64,000 nucleotides of DNA from contig CAUYLG010075545.1 of NCBI GenBank assembly GCA_963573385.1, positions 22,562 through 86,561 on the forward strand, read 5' to 3'. Source of the stretch: Cacajao melanocephalus (lineage: Eukaryota; Chordata; Mammalia; Primates; Pitheciidae). A model generated the notes under the pieces. That model made no database searches and was not told where the DNA came from. It saw nothing but the letters and a program-made list of their open reading frames with translations. Positions within the stretch are counted from its first letter, which is position 1. Each line of letters begins with the position of its first letter. Shown here in pieces: positions 1 to 12,455 of the stretch. Made by a program: the position numbers and the translations under genes.

Positions 1-644
1 CATTCTGGATTCTTATTTGGGCTGAATAATTAGTTTTTGTTTGAATGCTATATTTTGCATTGTAGGATGTTTAGCTGTATCATCTTGGTTTTGACTTACT
101 AGACGTCAGTAGCATCTCCCAAGTGCGACAATTACAAATGTCTACAGATATTGCCAAATTTCCCTTGAGAAGCAAAATAGCCCAAGGTTGAGAACTGCTA
201 CTGTAGGATATCTGCTCTCTAGACAAATAAGGGGAGATTTTCCCAGAAGCCCCTGGAAAATATCTCAGTTGAAATTAACCTAAATTGCATGGCCATACTG
301 AAACCAGTCATTGCTAAGAAGATTAGAAACACTTTCATTCGGACTAATTGAACCAATCAAGTCCCTGGCAAGAGAGAAAGAATCAGTTTCTCTTGAATCA
401 TGTGCTTCATAGGGAAGAGTGAATTCCTGAAAAAAAACCAGGACTCCATTAGAAAGAAATAAAGGGATAATGGATTCAGGGTAGGCAATCAATAGCGCTC
501 ACAATACAATTCCTCAGGAGAAAAAAAAAGAGACTGATTCTGATATTATATGTACACATATATATATTGAACACAGGTATATATGTATGTATTCAAAAGA
601 AATTGTTAAGTCTTCATAGAGGAAATACTGAGAAATGTGGTTGA
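1..644. other. Unassigned AT-rich DNA
   Basis: I recognise no repeat family, exon or RNA gene here. A short TA/TG-alternating patch lies at about 548-596. The reading frames are short and have no recognisable domain. Confidence 0.5.
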
Positions 645-740
645 GTCATTTATTTAAATCTGCATTGAGTATATCCCATATGCCAGGCCACTAGGTACAA
701 GAGTCATGGTGATGAGCAAGATGAATACATCTTCTGCTTT
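645..740 (-). repeat. L2 LINE 3' fragment, antisense
   Basis: The stretch resembles the reverse complement of the L2 3' end: a TCATTTATTT-like start, then a 'cattgagtatatcccatatg' version of the usual 'attgagcacctactatgtg', then 'ccaggcc' and 'gatgagcaagatgaataca'. It is heavily diverged, so the family call is tentative. Confidence 0.45.
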
Positions 741-904
741 CATTGGAACAAATGAAAGACAAATTTGAAAGAGATCATTACAAAAAATATGGTGAGTTTG
801 TGTTGCTGGGTGCCATGAAATTATTACCTCACTTTGCCTAAGAATCAAGGAAGGCCTCTTCGGTATTTGCCTTCCTGGTTCAGTGTCTCTTCTAGCAGAC
901 GGAA

Positions 905-960
905 ATGTGGATAGCTCATAGTAGGTTCCCATAAATATCTGTTAAATGAATAAACAAATG
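905..960 (+). repeat. L2 LINE 3' terminus, sense
   Basis: It reads like the terminal L2 motif: 'tagctcatagtagg' followed by 'ataaatatctgttaaatgaa', compared with the usual 'cacatagtaggtgctcaata' and then an aatgaatgaa-type end. It runs directly into a second L2-like piece in the opposite orientation. Confidence 0.45.
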
Positions 961-969
961 GATACTAAA

Positions 970-1060
970 ATATTAAGTTCCTACTATGCGCCAGGGATTG
1001 GTTCACGTTAAAGAGAAAGCAGTGAACAAACAGGTAGGAAAAGACAGGTAACAATCAACT
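970..1060 (-). repeat. L2 LINE 3' fragment, antisense
   Basis: 'ttcctactatgcgccaggga' followed by 'gcagtgaacaaacaggtagg' matches the antisense L2 3' pattern (tactatgtgccaggcactg, then a cagtgaacaaaacagac-like block). It lies tail to tail with the sense L2 end just upstream. Confidence 0.45.
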
Positions 1061-1574
1061 AAACAGATGTGGCCAAAATGTATTATAAAACAAGTCTGGC
1101 TTATGATGTAACTAAAAACATAAGTATTTTTCTGTCATTTTAATTTTATCAAAGGAGATAAGTTTACTCAACCCTGCGTGAAACAGTAGCAGGCATATGA
1201 CTATTCAATTTACCCTTAGGTAATTCAGCCTATGATCACTTTAAGTTGCAAATACATTCTCAATCAAAAAATTGAGTGACCAGTCCTGGGTAATTATTAA
1301 ACATTAAATTCGACTTCATGGTAATTCTTCTTCCTGATCTCTTTGGAACAGCTTCAGGCTGGAAGGCCAAGACTTGTTCCCTCTGCTCCCCAGCCTCCCT
1401 GCCTTGAATCTTCTATAGCTATTTTGCTCCTGACTCAGGTAAAATGGAAAACAAAGCCAAGAAATAGAGGTATGACGGAATACTGTTGGGACTGTAATGA
1501 AGTGAATGAGGTACTTGCCTCAGGTCCAAAATTTAACCAAAATATCTGCAGTAACCAAGACAAATAAGATTTTG
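1061..1574. other. No recognised feature
   Basis: Nothing recognisable on either strand. A 74-codon frame at 1343-1567 has no known domain or start context and is probably chance. Confidence 0.5.
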
Positions 1575-1790
1575 TGAACTATTAAATATTAACTATTATG
1601 TTAAATTAAAATATTAAATATTAAAATATTTGGTGTTATTTAAATCAATATGCATTACTTTAATGAATTAATATTTAATTATTGTTTATTAAAATATTTA
1701 TACTATAAAATTTGTATGGAAATATTAATGTTAATATTTTAATGAAATATTGCTAAAACAAAACTTTTGTTAAATTCATGATGAAAAAAT
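1575..1790. repeat. AT-rich low-complexity tract
   Basis: About 215 bp made almost only of A and T, dominated by scattered ATTAAATATT and TTAATATT words rather than a strict tandem unit. No longer-period repeat is visible. Confidence 0.85.
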
Positions 1791-4188
1791 ATCAAAATTT
1801 TAAATAAAGATAGGATCAGTGACCATGACTTAGTGAGCCACATTAGAGCAGGAAAGAAAATAATTAGTAATATGATGTCAGGGCAGTTAGTCTTGCAGAA
1901 GGTTGATGGAGTTTAGAGATATTTTGTAGGTAAGATGGTAAAAATGAGTGGTTGGCTAGATATGGTGAATGCTCAAAAATTATTGGGAAAGGAAACATAG
2001 GAAGATAAGCAGCTTTGATGGTAGTGAAAGTAAATTCAGGAAAAATGAAGGTCAACTTGAGATTGCAGTACCTGAAAATCTTCATCTGATCATAATGTGG
2101 AAAGGGCCCTTGACCCATGGGTATAGTGTTTATGATGATACTTGGACCAGCATTAATTGCTCTGTCAGGAGCTCTCAATATACACTGAAGGGAGAATGCT
2201 CAAAGATCACAGTTTTTTAGAATCTGGATGGGAAGGAGTAAGTGGGCCCCCAAACAAAGGAATCCAAGTGCACAGCTTCTGGGAGTCCATATTGATCCAG
2301 AGATTAAAAAGGAGGCTAGCTACAATGTATTATTATGTATCGTATATTTCAAAATAGCCAAAAGAGGATTTTAAATGTTCTCAGTACAAAGAAATAATCC
2401 TTATTTGAAGTGTTGCCTATGTTAATTCATCTGGTTTTGGTCATTCCATGATGTACACATGTACAGAAACATCACATTTATAGCCTATAAATATATACGA
2501 TTATTATTTTTCAGTTTAAAATAATTTAGTGACATTACCTTACCTGTCTGTAAAATGGATTGGAAAATGTAATTTTTTGTTGTGTTATGTTTTCTTCTCA
2601 TAAGGCAGCCATCAGCCCAGAAAAGCAAAAAATGAGGGTTGTAATTCAGAGAAAGCAAGTATGGGGATATAAAATCAGCAGCGTCATTGAAACCAGGCAA
2701 CTTCTTAAGATCGTCTGAACTATCATCAACATCTGAGACCTAGTACAGCATTTCTGACTTCCAAGTGCCCATCTGAGTGCTTCTAATGAAGCACAATACC
2801 TCTACAAAATGAACGTAAATCTTTAAATTATTTAGATATCTCATTTCCCTGCTAAAGGGAGAGAAATCTATGAATAGCCCCTGGTTATAAGAAGAGGTTT
2901 GAAGAAAGGGAAGAGTAAGATGTCACCTTCCACAGAGCTGCCTCTCTTTGAATTTTGTCAAACTGGTTACATTATTAGTGTTAAAAATGGCTTTGAACAC
3001 ACAAAACAGATAATTACAGAATGCAGGCCTAAAATACACTTCTTGCTGAAACTTTAATTCTGAGTGGTTGCTGAACTAGGTAGGTGGTTTCAAATGTAGT
3101 TTACTCTGCTCTGATCAAGGAATGAGGGTTGCATCATTCAAAACCAACACGATTTAAAGATATCTTGTACAAAGGGAGTAGTGCTAAAATTAGTTGCTTT
3201 TCAATGATTCTGGTCACCATGATTATATGGTAAAGTATTTGTGAACATGGCATACAGAAGGGGGTATGTCTAAATGGAAGAATTTTCTCATAGAGCAAAA
3301 CTTTTGAGCAAGACTTGATTTTGAATACCCAATAACTTTGACCATTATCTAGGCTTGTATTTAGAGTCAACTAAGATTCTTTTAGTGACATTCTACCCTA
3401 AGTGGAAACCATTGATAACTTGATAAAAGAAACCTGAAACCTTTCAAAGACCATATTCAAGTTTCCCATGATAGAACTCTGTATGTCAGACTGAGTATGT
3501 GAGTTTATTAAGGTATTCCCCATTGCCAGAAAAGGTTTACTTTACCCATTAAAACCTCACTCAAATAGATATCAAGTATCTCTTGTGTCCTGTTACGTGA
3601 TGTAATTTAAGTCTGAAAATACCCATGGTTTGCTTTAACCAGAAAGTTACAATCTTTCTCAATGGAAGCAATAGAGTATATCACTGATAAGGTAAAGGTG
3701 ATCCAGTAAAAGGTCACAACTTAGCCCTTTCTGAACAAACAATGAAAAGAAACTTGTCTGCTCCCATGTTATGTGGCATCAATAATCCAGCCTACTTTAG
3801 CACATCAAATCACTTCTATGCTTTGAAGCCAACCCTTCTCTGTACCCAGTATATACTAGGTAGTCATGGAAGCAGTCATGCAATTGTAATAGAGTTATTG
3901 AACAATTATTTGCAACTATGTATTAGCCACTGAGAGAGACAAATAAATGCATCAGATATCTCTATTTTTAAAGAGCTAACACTTTAAAAGGAGAAGAAAT
4001 ATTATTAGCAAATACAGGAATTCTGACTCAAGATCCCTGTGACCAATGTTACAAGTAAAATTCAAAGCTAAATGAAGGAAAGAATATATTGATCTGGAGG
4101 AATAAAAAAATCTTTAATGTGTAAAGAGGAATTTGGAGAGGCGCTGTAAGATGGAGAAATGAGGGCTATGTTTAACATGTAGTAAGTA
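1791..4188. other. Unassigned DNA
   Basis: I could not assign this 2.4 kb to any family with confidence. The part near 3950-4060 looks faintly like antisense L2 but is too diverged to call. Overlapping frames of 66-104 codons at 1864-2357 have no recognisable domains and lie on both strands, as expected by chance. Confidence 0.5.
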
Positions 4189-4579
<391 letters not shown>

Positions 4580-4599
4580 TTAATTCATAATCCTGGGGT

Positions 4600-5535
4600 A
4601 ATCTGAAGGGAAAAAAACCCCACAAACTCTCTTTTCTCTGCTGTCAAACCACAGCAATCAACATAGAAAACATGTTCCCCATGTACCAAGCAAGCAATCA
4701 GTTCTGCAGGGGAAACCAGCTGAGTGTCTTCCAATTCAATCCTGACACTATCCACCTGGAGGTAGCATCAAGTGCTCACGACCATAAAACTGCCTCCCCA
4801 TCCCACCGACTTCACCAATCACCCAATCACAAGTTGGGGCTTCTGCAACGTCTCACCAACTGGCTTCAAGTTAGGGTTCCCATGACTCCTGACTCCCTCT
4901 GTAGGTTCAGTTAATTTGCTAGAGCAGCTCAAAAAACTCAGGGAAACATCTACTTATGTTTGCTGGTTTATCATAAAGGACATTTTAAAGAACACAAACA
5001 GCCAGATGAAGCAATACATAGAGTGAGGTCTGGAAGGTCTCAAGTTCAGGAGCTTTTCCTCTTGTGGAGTTGGGATGCCCCACTGTCCAGGCACATAGAT
5101 AAGTTCTTGTTCCCCTTCCTGTAATCTCCATGAGCTCAGCTGTCCGGAAGCTCTCTGTACCCTGTCCTCTTGGGCCTTTTATGGAAACTTCATTGGCTAG
5201 CCAGGATTGAAGCATGGACAACCATGTAGAATTGTCATTAAACAAAAGGGGTATAATCTAATACTAACAGACTGAGAGGGGAACCCAGCAAGGCCTGTCT
5301 GTTGAAATTCTTCTTGACCTCTGTGCAGCATTCCTTCCTCCAGGGCATGGGGCAGAAACCCTTCTGAAATATGGGTCTTATGACATACAGACAAGGTAAA
5401 TTAGAGAATTTCTTTATGGCCAGCTCCAAGACAGAAAGACGAGGGAAGATGAGAGAATATTTTTAGTTTTTTTGGCCTTCAGGAGAAATAAAAAGGGACA
5501 TTGGAGTTATAAGCCAGAAACCATGGACAAAATCC
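4600..5535 (-). mobile_element. Endogenous-retrovirus LTR-like element, antisense
   Basis: Read on the minus strand this has LTR character: a block with 'aacagacaggccttgctggg' (near 5300), 'ccataaaaggcccaagagga' (near 5170), a 'gagagcttccgg' block, a polyadenylation-like 'tttatgataaacc' (near 4970), 'gagctgctctagcaaattaa' (near 4915), and an end with a GTGGGGTTTTTTT-like motif. I recognise the pattern as a widespread mammalian LTR but cannot name the family. No gag, pol or env coding sequence is attached, so it is at most a solo LTR. Its 5' half resembles the element at 7440-8060. Ends are approximate. Confidence 0.55.
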
Positions 5536-5539
5536 AGTC

Positions 5540-5564
5540 TATATCTATCTATCTATCTATCTAT
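5540..5564. repeat. (ATCT)n microsatellite
   Basis: About six uninterrupted ATCT/CTAT units, followed by 'gaatgaatga' and an AT-rich patch to about 5620. A simple tetranucleotide repeat, likely variable in length between individuals. Confidence 0.9.
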
Positions 5565-5939
5565 GAATGAATGATACGTATGAAATATATATTAATATAT
5601 ATATCATAATATCATAGGTAGCCATGATAGATTCTTGCTAAGAGGGAATCACTGTATCCTTGAGAGAATGATCTGATATCAGGATGGCAAGTGGATTGGA
5701 TGGGAAGGCCACTTAGGGGCTGTTGACATTGTTATCACATGCTACAGCCCCAGCAACATCCTGGCTGTTACGTAGAACTGTGCGACAAGTGAGAAAAGGG
5801 CAACATTCGCATTTGCCAAATCCTTTCTTTTTGAAAGGATGACTTCCAAACTTTGTCATTCTAACTCAAGTCTTCTTCAGTCAAAAACCTCCAAAGCCTT
5901 CTTTTTCATCCTGTCATTTTCATTCCTGGGAAGAATTTA

Positions 5940-6030
5940 GCATCTGTCTGTATTTAAATGTTACCTTTCCCCCAAATAGATTGTGAGCATCCTAGGACCA
6001 GTTAGATGGAGTTTCTTATCTCATTGTAGC
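5940..6030 (+). repeat. L2 LINE 3' fragment, sense
   Basis: 'cccccaaatagattgtgagc' followed by 'tttcttatctcattgta' parallels the L2 3' end pattern (cccccactagactgtgagct, then a gtcttattcatctttgta block). Short and diverged. Confidence 0.4.
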
Positions 6031-6035
6031 GAGCT

Positions 6036-7439
6036 ACGAATTCATCTGTGGGAATGAATTCTGGCCAGGAAATATCTGAATGGCAAATTACTTTCTCTTT
6101 AACAAAAAGGAAGAAGTTAGGAGATGGGACAGAAATGTTCTGTGGCTGTGAATTTGGTCAGCTCGTTTCAATCCTGAGCTACTTAAACATAAGGTATTTG
6201 CAACATTGAACGACATTGGCATTTTAAAATCATGTCAGTCTACAGTGTAAAATGAGGGCCTTGGGGGACAGGGTTTCCCTCATAGTCTTGTAAAAATGAC
6301 AAATACATCTCTTGAGGCAAATAGAATTGCTGTATCTTTTCAAATTGGCATTTAGATGTTTATCTTCTGATAACATGTTGTGATCTCAGATCATGCACTA
6401 GAAATTAAAATTTCACAGCTTCTTCAAGATATTAAAGTACTATGATACACTTTTTCCTTTTTATGTGAGATATATATGGATCAGATATTTATTTCTAATG
6501 TAGAGAAGGTTTAGACATTTTTTTAAACCAGAGAACATAAGACAACATATGCAGTGAAGATTGTTGCATTAAATTGGGTGGAAAATAGTGATTTACTTTA
6601 TATTCTCCAGATAAACCCCCATCACAATTTTACCGTTTTCCGTAACAACTGTATTTGGCTGAATATGATATAAGCTTTTTAAGCCAAAAGCATTACAGCT
6701 GCCTTTCTTTAGACATCATCAACAAAATCCTATGAAAGAAGTTTAGAAAAAAATGGGCACATGAATGTCAGTGTTCTCATTTGTGATGATACCAAGTTGC
6801 TTAGTATTACATGACATTCAGCTAAATTTTGTATCACTGGGAATAAAACAACTGATATGATGAGACATGCAGCTAATTGGGAATGGCAATTTCCATGCTT
6901 CTCTAGATATTTGTAGAAAATTGTAAGGATGAAGTACAATATTTACTGATATACATCGAAACTACTTGGAAAATCCAGTAAGAAACATCAGGAAATTAAA
7001 AAGAATAATGACTTTTGAAGATATATATTAGTAGCAGTTTATTTGTAAATGACAAAGGAGAAAAAAGGTGATAAAAATCTGGCTCATGAAAAATAAAAAC
7101 TTTGGATGCAATATAGAACCTTGCATTTTGATCATATAATGGAATCCAGTTGAGGCCAGCCATGGATGGCTCCAGCTCTTCCTTCAACTTCTCTGAATTA
7201 ATAGAGATTTGTTTCTATTGAGACCAAGTTGCAAAACTGCCTAGGATAAGGACTCTCAAAATCAAGGAAAAGGAATCCTGCCTCTGGAATTATTTGATGC
7301 ATTCAGTTATTTGTACAAAAGGCAAATATATATCTTTTACTTCTCTTCTGATATAGAAAGTTAAACGAATATCCTAAAGCCAAGAACAAACTGATACTAG
7401 TATATTGTCTAGGTCTAAAATCAGTCATGCTCCCCCTTC
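6036..7439. other. No recognised feature
   Basis: AT-rich single-copy-looking DNA. No repeat family, splice-flanked frame or RNA gene was recognised. The 63-69 codon frames at 6730-6939 and 6996-7187 lack any recognisable domain. Confidence 0.5.
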
Positions 7440-8060
7440 ATCCTGTCATGCACACATATGGAGAAACAGAGTAGGGAGGATTCAGAGACAGAGAGGGAGA
7501 TGATGGGGTTCAGGACTCAGTGAACTCACATTTTGATGGGATTCAAAACATAGCTTCCAGGCATTTGAAGACACAGCAGAAGCAAGAAGGTTTCTCTGAC
7601 CTTCTCTTGCCCTTCTCCCCTGAAGAAGGCTTTAAAAGAATTCTTTCTGATCTTTCTCTGATGTAGGTCATAAAACTCATTCTAGTGGTGCCCATTCTAT
7701 ATCCAGAGGGAAGGAATGGAACATCCTTATGCTCAAAGACATAAATGCCAAGATGAATCTGAATAAACAGGCTCTGCTTGGTCCCCCCAGTTTGTTACCA
7801 TTAGATCATACCCTTTTGTCCTCCAATAATATTTTCCATGACTGTCCACTCTTCATCAACCTAAGCATAAAAATATGTGTTTACCTGTTTCTTTGGGTCT
7901 TCATTTCTGAAGACTCCCATGTCACTTATTAAATAAAGCTTATTAAGTAAATTTGTTTGCTCTTCTTCATTAATCTGTCTTTGTCAGTTTTATTTTCAGA
8001 CCCAACCAGGGACCCCAGGAAAGCTGAGGAAAACCTTCCTCCCCTGCAGAGACAATGAGA
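7440..8060 (+). mobile_element. Endogenous-retrovirus LTR-like element, sense
   Basis: LTR-type features in order: 'tttctctgaccttctcttgc' (near 7591), 'tttctctgatgtaggtcata' (near 7653), 'gaataaacaggctctgcttg' (near 7760), 'taccattagatcataccctt' (near 7797), 'ctttgggtcttcatttctga' (near 7891), an 'attaaataaag' polyadenylation-like motif (near 7930), then 'aatctgtctttgtcag' and a purine-rich 'gaaaaccttcctcccctgca' end. I recognise this as LTR-like but cannot name the family. No retroviral coding sequence is attached. Ends are approximate. Confidence 0.6.
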
Positions 8061-8227
8061 GAGAGACAGGGAGAAAACATGCAAATTGACCCAACAGGAC
8101 AATCTTCAACCCAGCCAAAGCTCTGGGTTATTTCAAAGCTTGTCTTGTGGGTTAAAATGATCAGATATCCATGTTTGACTAATTTCATAGGGTTTTAATG
8201 CTTTTAGGTTGCTATTATAAATATATC

Positions 8228-8420
8228 ATATATTGCACTCCTATTTGATGTCAACCACTATGCTAAGTGCTTTACCTTCATAACTTAAATTATCTCTGCA
8301 AACATCTCATAAGTTAGTATGTGCCCATTTTACAGATACAGAGGAATCTTAGGTTTAGAGAGGATTCGGGCAGAAGCCAGGATTTCAACTTGGGATTCTT
8401 TGACTCAGATTCCATGAAGC
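8228..8420 (-). repeat. MIR SINE, antisense
   Basis: Matches the reversed MIR pattern in order: 'actatgctaagtgctttacc', 'cccattttacagatacagag', 'ggtttagagagg', then a degraded 'gggatt' and 'gactcagattccatgaagct'. MIR is a tRNA-derived, L2-mobilised SINE shared by mammals, now inactive. Confidence 0.7.
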
Positions 8421-11400
8421 TTTTACAGAAGCTTTTATGATTTCTATAATTGATTTCATTCACTGATAATTGCCTATGGCTCCTAGAAGTTTAATTAACA
8501 AGCAATTAATTTTCATCTGACTTGTAATCTGAAAATTATTTGTATCTATTATTATTTATAGGTGTAAAATGAAGGACTTCCAGTGTTACTGCCAGCATTG
8601 GAAATAATGCCTCTGATGAGCAGCAACAGAAAAACACCTGGGCTTCACTCCTCCCCCAGTTCAAATATAAAAAGTGTTTTTAATCCTCTGCCAAAGTAGT
8701 CATGTACCATACATGACAAAGCCTATCAGTTCTTAGGAAAAAACAATGAAAAAATTGCTCTTTGCTTTATTCCTAAAAGAAACCAGTAGAATTTAACACT
8801 ACGAGTGTGTGTATCAAAGGCATTATAAATTGTTAGTTATTTGTATCTCCTCTATTTATTTTACTTTTCTTTTCCTAAGTTTGATAGAATATGTCATTAA
8901 AATTGTACATACTCCCAATAAGATGGAGAACAGCCTCAGCTCTCATATCCTCTCATACTTATATAATACTCTCCTTGTCAACTCTGGAGAAAATGAGAAT
9001 TGGCCAAAACTTTTGTTATCAATCTGTTATTTAAGTCAACATTCATATTTGGTCCATGGAGGATGAATCACAAGATATTGAATTTAGAAGTGTCCTCTGA
9101 TTATATAAAGCACACAAGCACTTCATAAGATTAAAAATAAAAGTTTGTATTATCCTAATTTTTTTTAGCTCTAAAAGTATGCCTCTCTATATAAAAACAT
9201 ATAGATACATATAAAGTCCCTACATTGCTAATCATCAAAAGAAATGATCCCATATGAAAATTATATTTATTCACTAATACTCCTGATGACATTTATATTT
9301 GTTGATTAATACATAAATTAGAATTTACACAAGAAATTATTCCCCACTGTTTAATTCTTTATTCTACCAGAATAATTTTTCTATTTGGAAGGAAAAAAAA
9401 ATCCAGAAATTCTGGCATTTCTATCTCATTAGCTCTTGTAGAAACGTACAACAATATTTTATTTTGATAGACTAAAAACAATTTTACATACTACTGACAT
9501 TTTCTATTTTGTATCAAAAACTTTGGTAATTCACCAAAAGGTAAAATGTATATCCTTCATTTTTCTAATAGCGGCTAGCATTTCTCATTGTGAGTGAAAA
9601 ATTGTCTTGTCTTTTCTCATCAAATTACAATGGAAGCAGTATTAGTCACAGTTTGCATGGAAATCTGCCAGTAAAAGAAAGTCAAACAACATTTCTCTTC
9701 AAGCCAAATAAAAATGTCCAGTGGCCTTTTGTGAAGATATAAAGTATGACTTAAGATACCAGCCAAAACAAGGAAAGAAAGAAAAAAGACAGTAAAGTCT
9801 CACTTTTTCTGTACCACTTACAATTTTCCTAAAGCTATGTTTTATAAGAGAAATTCAACTTCGGTGTCTCTGTCAATCCTCTCCTGAGCCAGGAAAGGAA
9901 AAGAAAACCTTCCCCATCACAAGCATACACAAGAGGAGTCTTGCTGGTAAGGTTAGCATCTGTCAATATCAGGCCTGGTACAAAAGCAAAGCCGCTCTTT
10001 GAATTGTTTGCTTAATAAGATCTCTAGTGAATGAAGCATATCTGCAGCTTGGAGTTTCACAAGGAATGCAATGCTTCGTATGCATTATTTTAGATAGAAA
10101 GGAAGTTAGTTTCAGTAAGGCAAGAGAGAAATGATAAGCTTGTCATTTTATTATAATTTGAGTTTTTGCATTGAAAACTGAGTTTTCTAACATTGTCCAT
10201 AAGCATGATAATTCATGTAATTTGTTGCAGCCATCTGATTTTTCTCTGTGACATTCTGATTTGTAATGACTTCCATTCATTGTTTGTGTTCCATTTGTGA
10301 ACCACTGCTATAGAATTTTAATGAGTTTCATGTTAAACACCTATTAGAACACATTCTTTCAGAGTCATTCTATAGGGAGTAAGAAAGACCATCCATACCT
10401 CTAAAGTTTACTAATATCATCTACTAGAAATGAGAACAATTTATTACAATTTTAAGGGTAATTTCAAGAAACATAAAATCATTACTTTGGTCTACTAAAA
10501 ACTCCATATTCAGTTCCAAATTCTCAGCTTCCTACACTAATTACTAGAACTGCTACAATGTGGTATGCACTTACATGGCAAGCAACCTGATGCTCCATTT
10601 AAACTTGTCAACAACCAGCAAAAGAGGTATCACTTTCTGATGAAAAAAAACAGAAATCAGAGAGTCTGAGCATCTTCCCAGTGAAGTGCAGTTAAAATTT
10701 CGACCTGAACCTCCCTTTCCATAAAACTCAGGTTCTTTCATACCATACCACAGTTGTTCCATAGTGTTCACAGATTAACTTTAACTTTCAAAAAATAACC
10801 TTTTACAAAAGAATAAATACGTTTCTGGCACCCATGAAAGTTATCATGGCTAAATTCAGAGCACAACTGATACGAATCTTGTGCCCTCGGTCAGGCCTTG
10901 GAAATCTTGGTTCAACGGCTCCAGAGTGTCTTCCAGTAGCATCTCATCAAAGTTTTTAACGTCATCGCCTACATTTGTAAATTTGCTTTTAGTCTCAAAC
11001 ATTCAGACACCTCTAATTATCACACTGAGAACACAAAAAGGTCTGGACTAATTTTACATCTAGAGTTTCCTTAGCATTCAGTCTAATTTAAACTTTTTAC
11101 CTCACCCAGAGAAATTGGTCCATTAACTGCCCAAATCTGTGTTGAAATGTTACCTATAAAAAAAAATTAATATTTTACTCAAATATACATACTGGAAGAA
11201 AACCGAATTTGTGCAAGTGGGTCTAAATGATTCATAAAAAATCTATAGTAAAAATTTTTGCAGAGAAATTTGTAGTTACCTGGTGATTTCAGGTTGTATA
11301 TAAAGAAGAATTGAGCACTGTATTTCTTGTACAAGCTCCCATTTCACAATCGGAATTAATATTATTTTTGCCAAAGGCTTAATGATTAAGGTGCTGATCT

Positions 11401-11639
11401 GCTGGAATCCGCTCACAACTCTGAGAGCTGTAAGTGTACATCTCTTCTCAACTCTGCATTCACTAACATCAAGCTGGCAACCTGAAATTGGCCATGGTAG
11501 GGCTATTTACGCCATGAAAATTGACAGACTACAAATCAAGCCTACTTCCTCCTTTCCCCTATTTAGATCCAGTTATTAAACATTTACCAGCACAATACTG
11601 ACTAAATGAGATAAGGCATTAATAATGAATACTAAAGTA
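8421..11639. other. No recognised feature over 3.2 kb
   Basis: No Alu, L1, LTR, MIR or L2 signature is clear here, and no exon or RNA gene. A purine-rich patch (aggaaagaaagaaaaaagac) lies at about 9771-9790 and a short A run near 11160. Short frames at 8809, 10571 and 11382 lack domains. Low repeat density over this length is worth a conservation check. Confidence 0.5.
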
Positions 11640-12015
11640 TGCCTGCAGTGTTGCTCCAGGTGCAGGGAGTGCTGACCGCTGATGGCTCATAGCTGTACCT
11701 TCTCTGCAGATTGCCCTCAGCTAAGGGGCTGTTGCTCAGGATTATGCCTCTTCCATATCAGACAGCCGGACAGATGTGTAGATACAAAGACCTGGGCCTC
11801 CAAAAGGCCATTGCAGCTCGGAGCATCTTGTGGGATTAGCTAAGTGGTCTGTTGCAACTGCATCATTGTTTAACATCTCCCTTTGCCTCCTCCTGCTTTC
11901 CTTTCTCTGAGAATACCCTACAAACACCCACACCCACCCCCAGCTGCTAAAACTGTACAAATCTCTCTCTGTCTCAGAGTCTGTTTCCCAGGGAACTTGG
12001 CTTAAGACATACATA
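11640..12015 (+). repeat. Unclassified old repeat, LTR-like
   Basis: The end of this segment, 'ctctgtctcagagtctgttt' then 'cccagggaacttggcttaag', resembles a terminal motif I associate with old mammalian LTR-like repeats (a gtctcaggctctgcttc-type block, then ggaacccaacctaagaca). The upstream part is GC-richer than its surroundings. I cannot name the family, and the left boundary is a guess. Confidence 0.35.
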
Positions 12016-12144
12016 TAATATTAGCTGGCACATAGTACTTGGAAAATGTGAGTTGTTAATAATATATTTGTAATTATTCTTTCATTGCATCTTAGTTCCT
12101 AATCTAGTTGTTAGAGGAAAATGATTTCAGGTACCTTTTCCTTG

Positions 12145-12445
12145 TTTTTTTTTTTTTTTTTTTTGAGACAAGAGTCTTGCTCTGACACCCAGACTGGAGT
12201 GCAGTGGCACGATCTTGGCTCACTGAAATCTTCACCTCCTGGGTTCAAGCAATTCTCCTGCCTTAGCCTCCTGAGTAGCTAGGACTACAGGTGTGCCACC
12301 ACATTGGGATAATTTTTGTATTTTTAGTAGAGATGGGGTTTCACCATGTTGGTCAGCCTGGTCTTGAACTCCTGACCTCATATGATCCACCCGCCTCAGC
12401 TTCCCAAAGTGCTAGGAATACAGTGGTAAGCCACCGTGCCTGATC
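12145..12445 (-). mobile_element. AluS SINE, antisense, with target-site duplication
   Basis: A T run of about 20 (the A tail on the minus strand), then 'gagacaagagtcttgctctg', both arms, and an end of 'ccaccgtgcctgatc'. The arm carries S-type features such as 'accatgttggtcagcctggt'. Imperfect direct repeats flank it: CCTTTTCCTT at 12134-12143 and CCTTTTTCTT at 12446-12455, as expected for L1-driven insertion. Confidence 0.95.
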
Positions 12446-12455
12446 CCTTTTTCTT

